Positions 1 through 8,739 of a DNA stretch of 64,000 bases are shown here, one piece after another (position 1 is the first letter of the stretch; every line of letters starts with the position of its first letter). Made by a program: the position numbers and the translations under genes. Origin of the DNA: Sphingomonas folli (GTDB lineage Bacteria > Pseudomonadota > Alphaproteobacteria > Sphingomonadales > Sphingomonadaceae). The notes under the pieces were generated by a model. The model ran no database searches. It was not told where the DNA came from and saw nothing but the letters and a program-made list of their open reading frames with translations. Location: the NCBI RefSeq assembly GCF_019429525.1, contig NZ_JAHXZL010000007.1:124001-188000 (forward strand). Direction: 5' to 3'.

Positions 1-15
1 GATCCGGACGCGTGA
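1..15 (+). CDS. 3' end of an upstream gene (probable response regulator)
   Basis: The first 15 bases read as four codons (Asp-Pro-Asp-Ala) and a TGA stop that ends 4 bases before the GTG start of the sensor kinase. This close spacing is usual for a response regulator followed by its kinase, so the upstream gene is inferred to be the partner regulator. Only four codons are visible, so the identity rests on context alone. Confidence 0.3.
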   Translation, partial: DPDA

Positions 16-19
16 GCGC

Positions 20-1399
20 GTGACCGCGGCCGACTCCGCCGCCGAGCTGCCGCCGGAGGAGCCGCGCGCGCGCGGCTCGATCACGCGGCGCATGATCCTG
101 ATCGCGGCGCTGTGGATCTCGGCGCTGCTGGTCGGCGGCGGGTTCGCGCTCGACCGTGTGCTGGTCGGCGCGGTGACGGGCAACGCCGACGACCAGCTCG
201 AGTACGTGCTGCGTTCGCTCTTGGTCTCGGCCGAGATGGACTCGACCGGGGAGGTGACGTTCAACCGCGAGCCCGCCGACCAACGCTTCGTCGAGCCCTA
301 TTCCGGGCTCTACTGGCAGGTCTCGGCGCCGGGGCACGAGGCGTTCGTGTCGCGCTCGCTGTGGGACCGACAGCTCGCTTATGGCAGGCCGCACAACGAC
401 CGGTCGGTCCACAGCTACGACAGCACGCAGTTCGCCGACGAGAAGCTGCGCATCGTCGAGCGCGACGTGACGCTGCCGGGCTCCAAGGTGCGCTGGCGTT
501 TCCAGGTGGCGTCGAGCCGGGAGGCGCTCGACGCGCAGATCGCGGTGCTGCGCCGCACCTTGGTGCGCAGTTTCGTGCTGCTCGGCGTCGGGCTGGTGAT
601 CCTGGCGGCGCTGCAGACCTTCTACGGGCTGCTGCCGCTGCGCCGGCTGCGCATCGAGATCGCCAAGATGCGCGCGGGCCGCTCCAGCCGGATCAGCGGC
701 AAGATGCCGCTCGAGCTGCTGCCGATGGTAGAGGAGCTCAACGCGCTGGTGGCGCACAACGAGACTCAGGCCGAGGAGGCGCGGCGCCACGCCGGCAACC
801 TGGCGCACGCGCTCAAGACTCCGCTCACCGTGATCATGAACGCCGCCACCGCCCAGTCGGACGATCTCGCCGCGACGGTGATACGCGAGGCGCGGACGAT
901 GCGGCGCCAGGTCGATCACCATCTGGCACGCGCGCGCGCGGTCGGGCGGCGCGGTTCGGCGCACAGCCGCGCGGCGGTGTGGCCCAGCGTCGAGTCGGTC
1001 GAGCGCGCGGTGCAGCGGCTCTACCCGCACGTCCGCATCGACATGACCGGGCCCAAGGACCTGATCGCGCATATCGAGCGCCAGGACCTCGACGAGATCA
1101 TGGGCAATCTCGTCGAGAACGCGGCCAAGTACGGCGGTGGCAGCGTCTTCGTCACGGTGGGCGCGCAGGCGGGCTTCGTCGAGGTGGTGGTGGAGGACGA
1201 CGGGCTCGGTATCCCCGAGGCCGACCGGGTGCGCATCTTCGACCGCGGCGTGCGGCTCGACACCGGCAAGCCCGGCACCGGCCTGGGGCTGGCGATCGTG
1301 CGCGACGTCGCCGAGATCTACGACGGCACGGTCGCGCTGGAGGAGAGCGAGGACCTCGGCGGGCTGCTGGTGCGGCTGCGCCTGCCGATGGCGAGCTGA
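20..1399 (+). CDS. Sensor histidine kinase of a two-component system
   Basis: Inner-membrane histidine kinase of 459 residues. Two membrane segments (about residues 26-45 and 184-206) enclose a periplasmic sensor region of about 140 residues. The H-box (LAHALKTPLT, His near residue 263) is followed by the N-box (GNLVENAAKYG, near 361) and the G boxes (DDGLGIPEADR near 393, GTGLGLAIV near 419), so the HisKA and HATPase_c domains are complete. On sensing its signal it should autophosphorylate the H-box His and pass the phosphate to a response regulator, probably the gene that ends at base 15. The layout resembles PhoQ-like kinases, but the ligand cannot be read from the sequence. The GTG start follows the upstream stop directly. 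Confidence 0.93.
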   Translation: MTAADSAAELPPEEPRARGSITRRMILIAALWISALLVGGGFALDRVLVGAVTGNADDQLEYVLRSLLVSAEMDSTGEVTFNREPADQRFVEPYSGLYWQVSAPGHEAFVSRSLWDRQLAYGRPHNDRSVHSYDSTQFADEKLRIVERDVTLPGSKVRWRFQVASSREALDAQIAVLRRTLVRSFVLLGVGLVILAALQTFYGLLPLRRLRIEIAKMRAGRSSRISGKMPLELLPMVEELNALVAHNETQAEEARRHAGNLAHALKTPLTVIMNAATAQSDDLAATVIREARTMRRQVDHHLARARAVGRRGSAHSRAAVWPSVESVERAVQRLYPHVRIDMTGPKDLIAHIERQDLDEIMGNLVENAAKYGGGSVFVTVGAQAGFVEVVVEDDGLGIPEADRVRIFDRGVRLDTGKPGTGLGLAIVRDVAEIYDGTVALEESEDLGGLLVRLRLPMAS

Positions 1400-1510
1400 T
1401 CCCGCGCCCGCGACCCGGCCCGAACGTACAATCCATTAACCACGTTCTCGTCTACCGTCCGCGCCGGCGCCGCGGCGACCCGACGGCGCGAGTCTCGGAG
1501 GGGAAGAACG

Positions 1511-2212
1511 ATGAGGCCATGGGCAGTGATCGCCGCCGCGGCGGCCGTGACGATGGGCGCGCCGGCCAGCGCGGCCAGCTATGTGTTCGATTTCAGTGGC
1601 GGCGGGCTGAGCGGCACGGTCTCGCTCACCTATGAGGCCAATCCCAACACCGGGCCGATCGGCACCTCGCCCAACACCTATGACCCGGTCGGCTCCTATA
1701 TCGTCACCGGCGCGAGCGGGACGCTCACCAACAGCAACATCGACCTGACCACGATGATCACCGGCGTGGTGCCGAGCAGCCCAGGCAAGCCGACTCCCGA
1801 CAACCTGCTCGCCCCGGCGAGCTTCGGCCATTACATCGTCAAGAACGGCGTGCCCGGGCCCGACGGCCTCGCGCCCGGCTTCTCCTACGACAATCTCTTC
1901 TATCCGGGCGGCTCACCGCCGACCGCGACCGATTATCCGTTCGGCGGCGGCTTCCTCGACATCTATGGACTGGTCTTCACCACCAGCAGCGGCAAGGCGG
2001 TGAACTTCTGGAGCAACGGCGACACCGGTCAGGGCGTCAGCTACGGCGCCGGCACCACCGATGGGGTCAGCGTGCTCGATTACACCGGCGGCATCGTCGC
2101 GCGCGCCGCGGTGCCCGAGCCCGGGACCTGGCTGACGATGATCCTCGGCTTCGCGCTGACGGGCATCGCGCTGCGGCGCCGCCGCGCGCCGGAGGCACGC
2201 GCGCTCGCCTGA
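1511..2212 (+). CDS. PEP-CTERM (PEPxxWA-type) exported protein
   Basis: Secreted or surface protein of 233 residues. The N-terminus is a signal peptide (MRPWAVIAAAAAVTMG, with a likely Ala-rich cleavage site near residue 21). The C-terminus carries a PEP-CTERM sorting signal: VPEPGTW, a hydrophobic helix (LTMILGFALTG) and an Arg cluster (RRRR). Proteins of this class are exported and then processed by an exosortase; none is encoded in the window. The middle is Gly, Ser and Thr rich, as in other extracellular PEP-CTERM proteins, with no catalytic motif. The ATG is preceded by a good ribosome binding site (GGAGGGGAAG). It stands alone between the kinase and the TonB receptor. The sorting class is well supported; the function is unknown. 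Confidence 0.85.
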   Translation: MRPWAVIAAAAAVTMGAPASAASYVFDFSGGGLSGTVSLTYEANPNTGPIGTSPNTYDPVGSYIVTGASGTLTNSNIDLTTMITGVVPSSPGKPTPDNLLAPASFGHYIVKNGVPGPDGLAPGFSYDNLFYPGGSPPTATDYPFGGGFLDIYGLVFTTSSGKAVNFWSNGDTGQGVSYGAGTTDGVSVLDYTGGIVARAAVPEPGTWLTMILGFALTGIALRRRRAPEARALA

Positions 2213-2313
2213 CCCGCATCGGCTAATCGTAACGCTGGCGCAACGTCTCGCCGACACCCCGCCCGCGGCGGCCCTCTCCCACGAGGGTGCCGCGGGTCAG
2301 GGGGACAGGGGAC

Positions 2314-5172
2314 ATGACACGACACGCTGCCGCGATCGCGCGGCTGCTCGCCACCGCCGCGGCGGTGGCCGCCGCGCCGGCGCTGGCACAGGCGGACGCA
2401 CCCGCCACGCCATCGACGGGCGTCACGGATCCGGCCGCGACCGGATCGGGCGACGCCGCCGACAAGGAAATCGTCGTCACCGGCATCCGCCGCGCCAACG
2501 CCGCCGCGATCGCGGCCAAGCGCGGCGCGACCAACATCGTCGACGTGGTCAGCGCCACCGATGTGCGCGCGCTGCCCGACGCGACGATCGTCGAGGCGCT
2601 CCGCCGCGTTCCGGGCCTCTCGGTGCTGCCCGCCACCGACAACGAGCATCCGCGCGACGAGGCCGCCACGCCGGTGCTGCGCGGGCTCGGCCCGAGCTAC
2701 AACAATGTTACGATCGACGGGCTGACGATCGCCTCGCCCGGCACGCCCAACGGCACGCTTGGTTCGATCACGCGCGGGGTGCGGCTCGATATCCTGCCTT
2801 CCTCGATGGTGAGCGAGATCCAGGTGGTGAAGACCTTCACCCCCGATCTCGATCCCAACGCCACCGGCGGCGCGGTCAACCTGCGCACACGCTCGGCGTT
2901 CGAGCAGGGCGGCGCCACGTTCCTCACCGTGGAGGGCTCGCTCGGCCACGCCAGCGACAATGGCAAGCCGCGCGATCAGAACGATCCGGGCGGGCGGGTG
3001 ATCGCCACCGCGAGCGCCACCTTCGGCGCGGCGCATCAGTTCGGCGCGACGCTCTCGGCCAATTACCAGTCGCTGGCGAGCTACACCGAGACGCACATGA
3101 CCACTGATACGGTGCATTATGGCTTCTACGACGGCACCGGCCTGTTGCTCGGCGGCAATGCGCTCGGCAACGGCCGCGCGGTGCCGCAGCAGGACAAATA
3201 TTGGTATGTGATGGACGCGCGCAGCCGCGTCGGCGTTACCGCCAAGTTCGAGGCGCGCGCGGCCGACCGGCTCGATCTGTTCGCCACCGGCGGCTATTAT
3301 GAGTTCCGCGACGACATGGAGCGCAACGAGCTGATCGTCGATCCGCGCGACCGCACGCGCGTCTATGACCAGACCGCCACCTCGGGCCGCTATCCGAAGG
3401 GCGACGTGGAGGTCGGCTACGCCCATCATATCACCACCACGCGCACCCGCGTCGGCCAGGCCGGCGCGACGTGGCGTCCGGGCGATCACCAGGCATTGTC
3501 GGCGCGAGTCTCCGCCTCGCGCGCGACCTATGTCGAGCCGATCTTCATGGTGAAATATGCCACCAACGTCGCCCGGCCCGGGGCGGCGAAGCCCGACGCG
3601 ATCGGGCGTAGCGGCGTGGGCAAGGGCGCCAACCCGGTCCAGACCGCGGAGTACGGCTTCACCTACGATACCTCGGCGCGCGACCAGCGCTTCCCCATCA
3701 CCGCCGCGGCGTACGAGGACGTCGGCAACTACAGCCTGCTCTACTGGCGCCCGGCGCGCGACTATCTGCGCGCGGCGAGCGACCGGGTCGCGACCGCCCG
3801 GCTCGACTATGCGATCAACCAGGGGCGCGACGATCGCGGCCCCGGCCTGGCGGTCGGCGCGAGCTATAGCGACGACCGCCCGCGCTACGCCATCGACCGC
3901 AGCGAGTTCGCGCCCAACGTCCGTGCGCCCAGGCTGGCGATGGCGGACGTGCTCGGGCCTTCCAACGCACCGATGGAAGGGTTGGCGCTCAACATGTTCG
4001 CGATCGATCCGCGGCGCGCGCGCCGCCAGGTCGAGGCGGCGCCGCCCAGCGCCTATAATGCCACCGACCAGTCGACCTACAACAACCAGGACGATTTCGA
4101 GCATCGCGAGCGGCTGGGCGGCGGCTATGCGATGGCGACGCTGCGCGAGGATATCGTCCATCTCGTCACCGGGTTGCGCTACGACGAGGTGCGGCAGGAG
4201 ACGGTCGGGCGGCGGCGCCAGCTCGAGCGCGCCAGCGGCAGCTACGTCTACGTCCCCGACGCGACGCGTTCCTCCTATCGCGAGTGGCTGCCCTCGTCGC
4301 TGCTGACGGTGCATGCCACGCCGGCGCTCGACCTGCGCGCGGCCGCGAGCCGCACGCTCGGCCGCCCGCCGTATGACGCATATGCCGCGCGCACGTCGAC
4401 CACCTTCGTGAGCACCGCCGACCAGGGGAATGCCGCGGCGGACGGCGTGTCCGTCACGATCGGCAACCCCGAGGTACGCCCGCGCGTGTCGCGCAACCTC
4501 GACCTCGCCGCCGACTATCGCGTCGACGCGGTCGACGGGCTGGTCTCGCTCGCGCTGTTCGACAAGAAGATCCGCGACGAGATCTTCACGCTCACGCGGA
4601 TCGGTGCCTTCACGTTCGACGGGACGACCTACACCCATGCCGCGATCAGCACCCCCGCCAACGCCGCCGCGGCGCGGATCCGGGGGGCCGAGGCGAGCGT
4701 GGTGATCAACAGCCTGCGCGCGCTCGCCGCACCGCTCGCGGGCATCGGTCTCTCGACCAACCTCGCGCTGCTCGACGGTCGCCTGACCGTGCCCTTCTCG
4801 CCGACGCCGGGCACCACCAGCAGCCGCGCGGTCGACCGGCTCGTCGGCCAGCCGAGCTACACCGCCAACGCGACCCTCTTCTACGCCGCCGACGCCGTCG
4901 AGCTGCGCGCCGCGCTCAATCGCCAGGGCCGCGCGCTGCGCGCCCTGGTCAGCAACATCGCGTGGCAGGACCTCTATTGGGCACCGCGCAGCCAGGTCGA
5001 CCTGTCGGCCAGCTACCGGCTGTCACCCGCCGCCAGTCTGATCGCGCAGGTCGGCAACCTGACCCATCGCGGCATCACCACACTTACCGGGCCGGGGGTG
5101 AACCTGCTCAAGGATCGCTACTCCATGCCCACCAGCTTCTGGGTCGGCCTGCGGCTGACCCCGACACGATGA
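2314..5172 (+). CDS. TonB-dependent outer-membrane receptor
   Basis: Outer-membrane receptor of 952 residues that imports a substrate using TonB-ExbBD energy. A signal peptide (MTRHAAAIARLLATAAA, ending in APALAQA) is followed by a TonB-box-like segment (DKEIVVTGIRR), a plug domain (VVEALRRVPGLSV-type core, LRGLGPSYNNVTIDG, then VVKTFTPDLDPNATGGAVNLRT) and a long beta-barrel. The ATG at 2314 was chosen over an in-frame GTG 27 bases upstream because AGGGG lies just before it and a clean signal peptide begins there. The C-terminus is GLRLTPTR, without the usual terminal Phe or Trp. A glycerophosphodiesterase gene starts 10 bases downstream, so phosphodiester-containing substrates are a reasonable guess. 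The receptor class is secure; the substrate is inferred. Confidence 0.9.
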   Translation: MTRHAAAIARLLATAAAVAAAPALAQADAPATPSTGVTDPAATGSGDAADKEIVVTGIRRANAAAIAAKRGATNIVDVVSATDVRALPDATIVEALRRVPGLSVLPATDNEHPRDEAATPVLRGLGPSYNNVTIDGLTIASPGTPNGTLGSITRGVRLDILPSSMVSEIQVVKTFTPDLDPNATGGAVNLRTRSAFEQGGATFLTVEGSLGHASDNGKPRDQNDPGGRVIATASATFGAAHQFGATLSANYQSLASYTETHMTTDTVHYGFYDGTGLLLGGNALGNGRAVPQQDKYWYVMDARSRVGVTAKFEARAADRLDLFATGGYYEFRDDMERNELIVDPRDRTRVYDQTATSGRYPKGDVEVGYAHHITTTRTRVGQAGATWRPGDHQALSARVSASRATYVEPIFMVKYATNVARPGAAKPDAIGRSGVGKGANPVQTAEYGFTYDTSARDQRFPITAAAYEDVGNYSLLYWRPARDYLRAASDRVATARLDYAINQGRDDRGPGLAVGASYSDDRPRYAIDRSEFAPNVRAPRLAMADVLGPSNAPMEGLALNMFAIDPRRARRQVEAAPPSAYNATDQSTYNNQDDFEHRERLGGGYAMATLREDIVHLVTGLRYDEVRQETVGRRRQLERASGSYVYVPDATRSSYREWLPSSLLTVHATPALDLRAAASRTLGRPPYDAYAARTSTTFVSTADQGNAAADGVSVTIGNPEVRPRVSRNLDLAADYRVDAVDGLVSLALFDKKIRDEIFTLTRIGAFTFDGTTYTHAAISTPANAAAARIRGAEASVVINSLRALAAPLAGIGLSTNLALLDGRLTVPFSPTPGTTSSRAVDRLVGQPSYTANATLFYAADAVELRAALNRQGRALRALVSNIAWQDLYWAPRSQVDLSASYRLSPAASLIAQVGNLTHRGITTLTGPGVNLLKDRYSMPTSFWVGLRLTPTR

Positions 5173-5182
5173 GGCAAGAGTG

Positions 5183-6130
5183 ATGCCGATCGCCTTCCTC
5201 GCCGCCGCGCTGACCGTCGCCGCGCCCGCCTCGCCCTCGACCGGCCCGGCGGGCGGCAGCGCCGCGATCCGCGCGCGGCTCGACGACCCGCGCGGCGGGC
5301 TGATCGTCGCGGCGCATCGCGGCTGCCACGCGCCGGCGCCGCATCACGGGCTCGGCGCGAGCGTGCCGGAGAACTCGCGCGCCGCGCTGGAGCGCTGCGT
5401 CGCGCTGGGGGTCGACGTGATGGAAGTCGACGTGCGCCGCTCGGCCGACGGCGTGCTGGTGATCCTGCACGACGCGACGGTGGACCGCACCACCGATGGC
5501 CAGGGCGCGGTCGACCGGCTCGGCTGGGCGGAGCTGCAACGGCTCCACCTGCGCCTCGGCGCGGAGGGCGAGGGCGGCGACGGCGCCGCGGTAAGCGAGG
5601 AGCGCCTGCTCACGCTCGACCAGATGCTGGCGCTGGCGCGCGGGCGCATCCTGCTCAACCTCGACGTCAAGGCGAACATCTATGCCGAGGTCGCCGCCGC
5701 GGTGCGCCGCGCCCGGATGGAGCAGGCGATCATCCTGAAGAGCGAGGTGGGCGCCGACACGCCCGCGATGGCGGCGGAGCCGACCTTCGCCGGCGTCGGC
5801 TATATGCCGATCCTGCTCAACCCGGGGCGGCGGGCCGATCTCGCCGCGCTGCTGCGCCGCCAGACCGCCGCGCCGGCGCACCCGCTCGGGGTCGAGCTGC
5901 CGCGGCTGGGGGCGGCGCAGCTCGTCCAGGTGAGCGCGGCGGCGCGCGCGTGCGGCGTGCGGCTGTGGGTCAACAGCCTGTGGGAGGGGTTCGCCGCTGG
6001 CTATGGCGGCGACCGCGAGGCGCTCCGCGATCCCGACGCGGTCTGGGGGCGGCTGTATCGCGACGGCGTCAGCATCATCCAGACCGACGAGCCCGAGGCG
6101 CTGCTGCGCTACCGCGCCACCCTGCGCTGA
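5183..6130 (+). CDS. Glycerophosphodiester phosphodiesterase family protein, exported
   Basis: 315 residues with an N-terminal signal peptide (MPIAFLAAALTVAAPASP), so it should act in the periplasm or outside. GDPD-family signatures are visible: AAHRGCH (catalytic His), PENSRAAL, EVDVRRSADG (metal-binding Glu and Asp) and LHDATVDRTTDG (second catalytic His). The family hydrolyses glycerophosphodiesters to glycerol-3-phosphate and an alcohol. The gene starts 10 bases after the TonB receptor stop, with GAGGCAAGAG as ribosome binding site, which indicates one transcript and perhaps uptake and cleavage of phospholipid headgroup diesters. An in-frame GTG sits one codon upstream; ATG is preferred. 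An unusual GCHAPAPHHG segment lies between the first His and PENS. Family assignment is firm; the exact substrate is not known. Confidence 0.88.
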   Translation: MPIAFLAAALTVAAPASPSTGPAGGSAAIRARLDDPRGGLIVAAHRGCHAPAPHHGLGASVPENSRAALERCVALGVDVMEVDVRRSADGVLVILHDATVDRTTDGQGAVDRLGWAELQRLHLRLGAEGEGGDGAAVSEERLLTLDQMLALARGRILLNLDVKANIYAEVAAAVRRARMEQAIILKSEVGADTPAMAAEPTFAGVGYMPILLNPGRRADLAALLRRQTAAPAHPLGVELPRLGAAQLVQVSAAARACGVRLWVNSLWEGFAAGYGGDREALRDPDAVWGRLYRDGVSIIQTDEPEALLRYRATLR

Positions 6131-6190
6131 GAACGGGGACGCGCGCGCTCGGCGATCGCGCCGTCGACCCGGAGTGAGGTTCAGCGACGC

Positions 6191-6211
6191 GGTGGCGAGT
6201 AGTCGCCCACC
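6191..6211. terminator. Possible bidirectional hairpin between convergent genes
   Basis: GGTGGCGA, a 4-base loop, then TCGCCCACC form a near-perfect stem with one bulged C. It lies between the stop of the glycerophosphodiesterase gene and the stop of the convergent small membrane protein gene. There is no T-tract, so intrinsic termination is only a possibility. Confidence 0.25.
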
Positions 6212-6229
6212 GGGCGCGTCGCGGCGGGA

Positions 6230-6484
6230 TCAGGGTAGGACGGCGGCGGCCGAGCCGATCGGCGCGCGCTCGCGCGACCGCCGCGGGTCACCGAGCGCCG
6301 TCGGTGTCGGGCCCGGCGCAGGAGCGGGCGCGGCGGCGGCGCTCGTGCCGACGATCGCCGTCGTTCGTCCCGGCGGATCGCCGACGCGGTGAACCCTGAG
6401 GCCATAGGCGAGTGCGGCGAGGATCAGCGCCGCGACGATCAACAGCGTGAGCCGGAGCAGGGGGCGGGGCGTGGGGCGGGACAT
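6230..6484 (-). CDS. Small single-pass membrane protein, unknown
   Basis: A predicted protein of 84 residues starting MSRPTPRPLL, with one hydrophobic segment (LTLLIVAALILAALAYGL, residues about 12-29) and an Ala/Pro-rich tail (SAAAAPAPAPGPTP) that would face the periplasm. The reading frame extends 24 codons further upstream, but that part is Arg-rich and lacks a membrane segment, so the internal ATG is preferred. It is leftward, downstream of the phosphoglycerate mutase gene and on the same strand, 138 bases away. No known family is recognised. The clear N-terminal anchor favours a real gene, but the low-complexity tail lowers confidence. Confidence 0.5.
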   Translation of the reverse strand: MSRPTPRPLLRLTLLIVAALILAALAYGLRVHRVGDPPGRTTAIVGTSAAAAPAPAPGPTPTALGDPRRSRERAPIGSAAAVLP

Positions 6485-6622
6485 AGCGCGCTTCCTGCTC
6501 ACTCCGGGACGATCGAGGTGGCGCGGAGACGCGAACGGCCGGACCACCGCCCTCATTGTAGAGGGCGGCGGACCGGCCGCACGGTTCGGGCTCGACCTTC
6601 TGGCCGGCGCGGGTCGCGTGCC

Positions 6623-7309
6623 TCAGCGCTCGCTGAGATAATAGCGGTCGGTCGCGGCCAGCCGCTCGTCGAGCTCGTAGACGATCGGCTGCCCGGTCGG
6701 GATCTCCAGCCCGGTGATCTCGTCGTCGGGGATGTTCGACAGATGCTTCACCAGCGCGCGCAGCGAGTTGCCGTGCGCCGAGATCAGCACGCGCTGACCG
6801 TCGCGGAGCGCGGGCGCGATCCGTTCCTCCCAATAAGGCAGCACGCGCGCGATCGTGTCCTTCAGGCTCTCGGTCGAGGGGATGTCGATGCCGGCGTAGC
6901 GCCGGTCGGCGGAGAGGTCGAAGGCGCTCCCCGCCTCCATCGGCGGCGGCGGCACGTCGAAGCTGCGGCGCCAGACATGCACCTGCTCGTCGCCGTGCCT
7001 GGCCGCGGTCTCGGCCTTGTTGAGCCCGGTCAGCCCGCCATAATGGCGCTCGTTGAGCCGCCAGTCCTTCTCCACCGGCAGCCACAACCGCCCCATCGCC
7101 TCCAGCGCGAGGTCGAGCGTCTTGATCGCGCGAGTCTGGAGCGAGGTGAAGGTCTGGTCGAAGTCGAGCCCCTTCGCGGCCATCAGCTCGCCCGCGGCGC
7201 GCGCCTCGGCGGCGCCTTGCTCGGTGACGTCGACGTCCCACCAGCCGGTGAAGCGGTTCTCGAGGTTCCAGGCCGACTGGCCGTGGCGGATCAGGACGAG
7301 CGTGGGCAT
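6623..7309 (-). CDS. gpmA: 2,3-bisphosphoglycerate-dependent phosphoglycerate mutase
   Basis: Cytoplasmic glycolytic and gluconeogenic enzyme that interconverts 3- and 2-phosphoglycerate. It has 228 residues, the usual length for GpmA. The catalytic motif [10 protein letters not shown] places the phosphorylated His at residue 9. [10 protein letters not shown] gives the acid/base Glu at 87, and [10 protein letters not shown] gives the second His at 179. The whole family pattern is intact, including the [15 protein letters not shown] segment. It is leftward and seems monocistronic: the GNAT gene upstream is separated by the triplicated repeat at 7320-7391. Confidence 0.96.
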   Translation of the reverse strand: MPTLVLIRHGQSAWNLENRFTGWWDVDVTEQGAAEARAAGELMAAKGLDFDQTFTSLQTRAIKTLDLALEAMGRLWLPVEKDWRLNERHYGGLTGLNKAETAARHGDEQVHVWRRSFDVPPPPMEAGSAFDLSADRRYAGIDIPSTESLKDTIARVLPYWEERIAPALRDGQRVLISAHGNSLRALVKHLSNIPDDEITGLEIPTGQPIVYELDERLAATDRYYLSER

Positions 7310-7319
7310 GCGGATACTC

Positions 7320-7391
7320 CTGCTAGAGCGGGGGCGCGAGGAACTGCTAGAGCGCGAGCGCGAGAAACTGCTAGAGCGCGAGCGCGAGAAA
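7320..7391 (-). repeat. Three tandem copies of a 24-bp unit at the 3' end of a gene
   Basis: Copies lie at 7320-7343, 7344-7367 and 7368-7391. The two right-hand copies are identical; the left one differs at a few bases. Read leftward, the unit encodes Gln/Phe-Leu-Ala-Leu-Ala-Leu followed by a TAG stop, which is exactly the last residues and stop of the GNAT gene ending at 7371. The array therefore looks like duplication of that gene's end, giving three successive in-frame stops. Confidence 0.9.
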
Positions 7392-7886
7392 CTGATTGTG
7401 CGGGCTGGGGCGATAGTCGGCGAAGGCGGCGCAGGGCGCGAAGCCCGCGCGGCGGTAGAGCGTCAGCGCGGCGTCATAGGCCGGGGTGGTGCCGGTCTCG
7501 AGATAGAGGTGCGTCAGCCCCTGCGCACGCGCCGCCGCCACGATCGCGTCGAGGATCGCGCGCCCCGCACCGAGGCCGCGATACGCCGGGGCGGCGCGCA
7601 TCGACTTCACCTCGCCCGCGCCGTCGTCGAGCCGCTTGAGCGCGCCGACCGCGGCGAGCGTGTCGCCGTCCCAGGCGGCGAATAGCGCGACGTCGGGCGC
7701 CGCGAGCCGCGCGGCGTCGAGCGCGAAGGAGAAGCCCGCCGGCGTGCCCGCGCGCTGGTCCGCGACGTGCGCGGCGAGCAGTGCCGCGATCGCGGCCTCG
7801 CTGGGGTCACCGCGCCGTACCGCATAGTCGCGCCTCGCCGTCGCCGCCTCGTCCACGCTCGCTCCCGCTTGCCGCTCGCTCGGCAT
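7371..7886 (-). CDS. GNAT family N-acetyltransferase
   Basis: Predicted acetyl-CoA-dependent acyltransferase of 171 residues. The GNAT core is visible: [22 protein letters not shown] contains the motif A pyrophosphate-binding loop ([10 protein letters not shown]), followed by [23 protein letters not shown], the typical motif B with the YRRAGF ending. The substrate is unknown; close relatives are annotated only as GNAT. The start is uncertain: an ATG (MPSERQAG) at 7886 was chosen, though the frame is open 11 codons further and the conserved domain begins later (near YAVRRGD). It is divergent from the dienelactone hydrolase gene at 7940. The final residues FLALAL and the stop form the first unit of a 24-bp tandem repeat. 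Confidence 0.85.
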   Translation of the reverse strand: MPSERQAGASVDEAATARRDYAVRRGDPSEAAIAALLAAHVADQRAGTPAGFSFALDAARLAAPDVALFAAWDGDTLAAVGALKRLDDGAGEVKSMRAAPAYRGLGAGRAILDAIVAAARAQGLTHLYLETGTTPAYDAALTLYRRAGFAPCAAFADYRPSPHNQFLALAL

Positions 7887-7939
7887 CGCTCTAGCGCATG
7901 CGGCGTGCGAGACAACCACGCTCGCCCGGAGACCCAGCG

Positions 7940-8662
7940 ATGCCGATCACCCGCCGCCCGCTCCTCCACGACGGCCCCGGCGGCCGTTTCGCCGGCGTGT
8001 TCGCCTGGGACGACTCGGACGCCGCGCCGCGCCCCGGCGTCCTCGTCGTGCCCAACATCCTCGGCCAGAAGGAGGCCGACAACGCCAAGGCCGAGGCGCT
8101 CGCCGCGCTCGGCTACGCCGCTTACGCCTGCGACCTGTATGGCGAGGGGCGCCGCGCCGCGCCCGGCCCCGACATCTCGCGCTACATGGACGAACTCAAC
8201 GCCGACCGCGCGCTGCTGCGCGACCGGCTCGCCGCCAGCCTCGCCGCGCTCGCGGCTCAGCCCGAGGTCGACGCCGCGCGCACCGCCGCGATCGGCTTCT
8301 GCTTCGGCGGCAAGTGCGTGCTCGACATGGCGCGTGCCGGGCTCGACGTGCTCGGCGTGGTGAGCTTCCACGGCGTGTACGACCGGCCCGATCATGCGAG
8401 CGTGTCGCCGATCCGCGCCAAGGTCCTGGTCTGCCACGGCTGGGACGACCCGCTCGGCCCTCCCGAGGCGGTCACCGCGCTGGCGCAGGAACTGAGCGAG
8501 GCGGAGGCCGACTGGCAGATCCATGCCTATGGCAACGCCGGCCACGCCTTCACCGACGAGAGCCGGCGCGGCTCGACCGTGCCCGGCGTCGCCTATGAGG
8601 CGCGCGCCGATCGCCGCAGCTGGGGCGCGATGCGCGACTTCCTCGGCGAGGTGCTGGGCTAG
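7940..8662 (+). CDS. Dienelactone hydrolase family protein
   Basis: Cytoplasmic alpha/beta hydrolase of 240 residues, matching the usual length of the family. The nucleophile elbow reads GFCFGGKCVLD, with Cys in place of Ser as is typical for dienelactone hydrolases (G-x-C-x-G-G). The catalytic Asp is in CHGWDDPLGPP and the His in YGNAGHAFTD. The archetype opens dienelactones in chloroaromatic degradation, but many homologues have other or unknown ester substrates. No aromatic-degradation genes lie nearby, so the role is left open. The ATG at 7940 is preferred over an in-frame ATG 14 codons upstream because the family alignment starts near it. Transcribed away from the GNAT gene. Confidence 0.9.
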   Translation: MPITRRPLLHDGPGGRFAGVFAWDDSDAAPRPGVLVVPNILGQKEADNAKAEALAALGYAAYACDLYGEGRRAAPGPDISRYMDELNADRALLRDRLAASLAALAAQPEVDAARTAAIGFCFGGKCVLDMARAGLDVLGVVSFHGVYDRPDHASVSPIRAKVLVCHGWDDPLGPPEAVTALAQELSEAEADWQIHAYGNAGHAFTDESRRGSTVPGVAYEARADRRSWGAMRDFLGEVLG

Positions 8663-8739
8663 CGGGAGCGCGGTCGCGGCACACGGCCGGGCGCACCTCA
8701 CCTCGAACGCGCGCGACGGCGTGAGCGGGCGGCCCTCGC

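Noticed and set aside
2080..4638. 852-codon minus-strand frame opposite the first TonB receptor
   Set aside because: Composition is typical of an antisense shadow, and the receptor on the other strand has full domain structure.
7320..7391. CRISPR-like array
   Set aside because: The 24-bp units touch each other with no spacers and coincide with a gene end.
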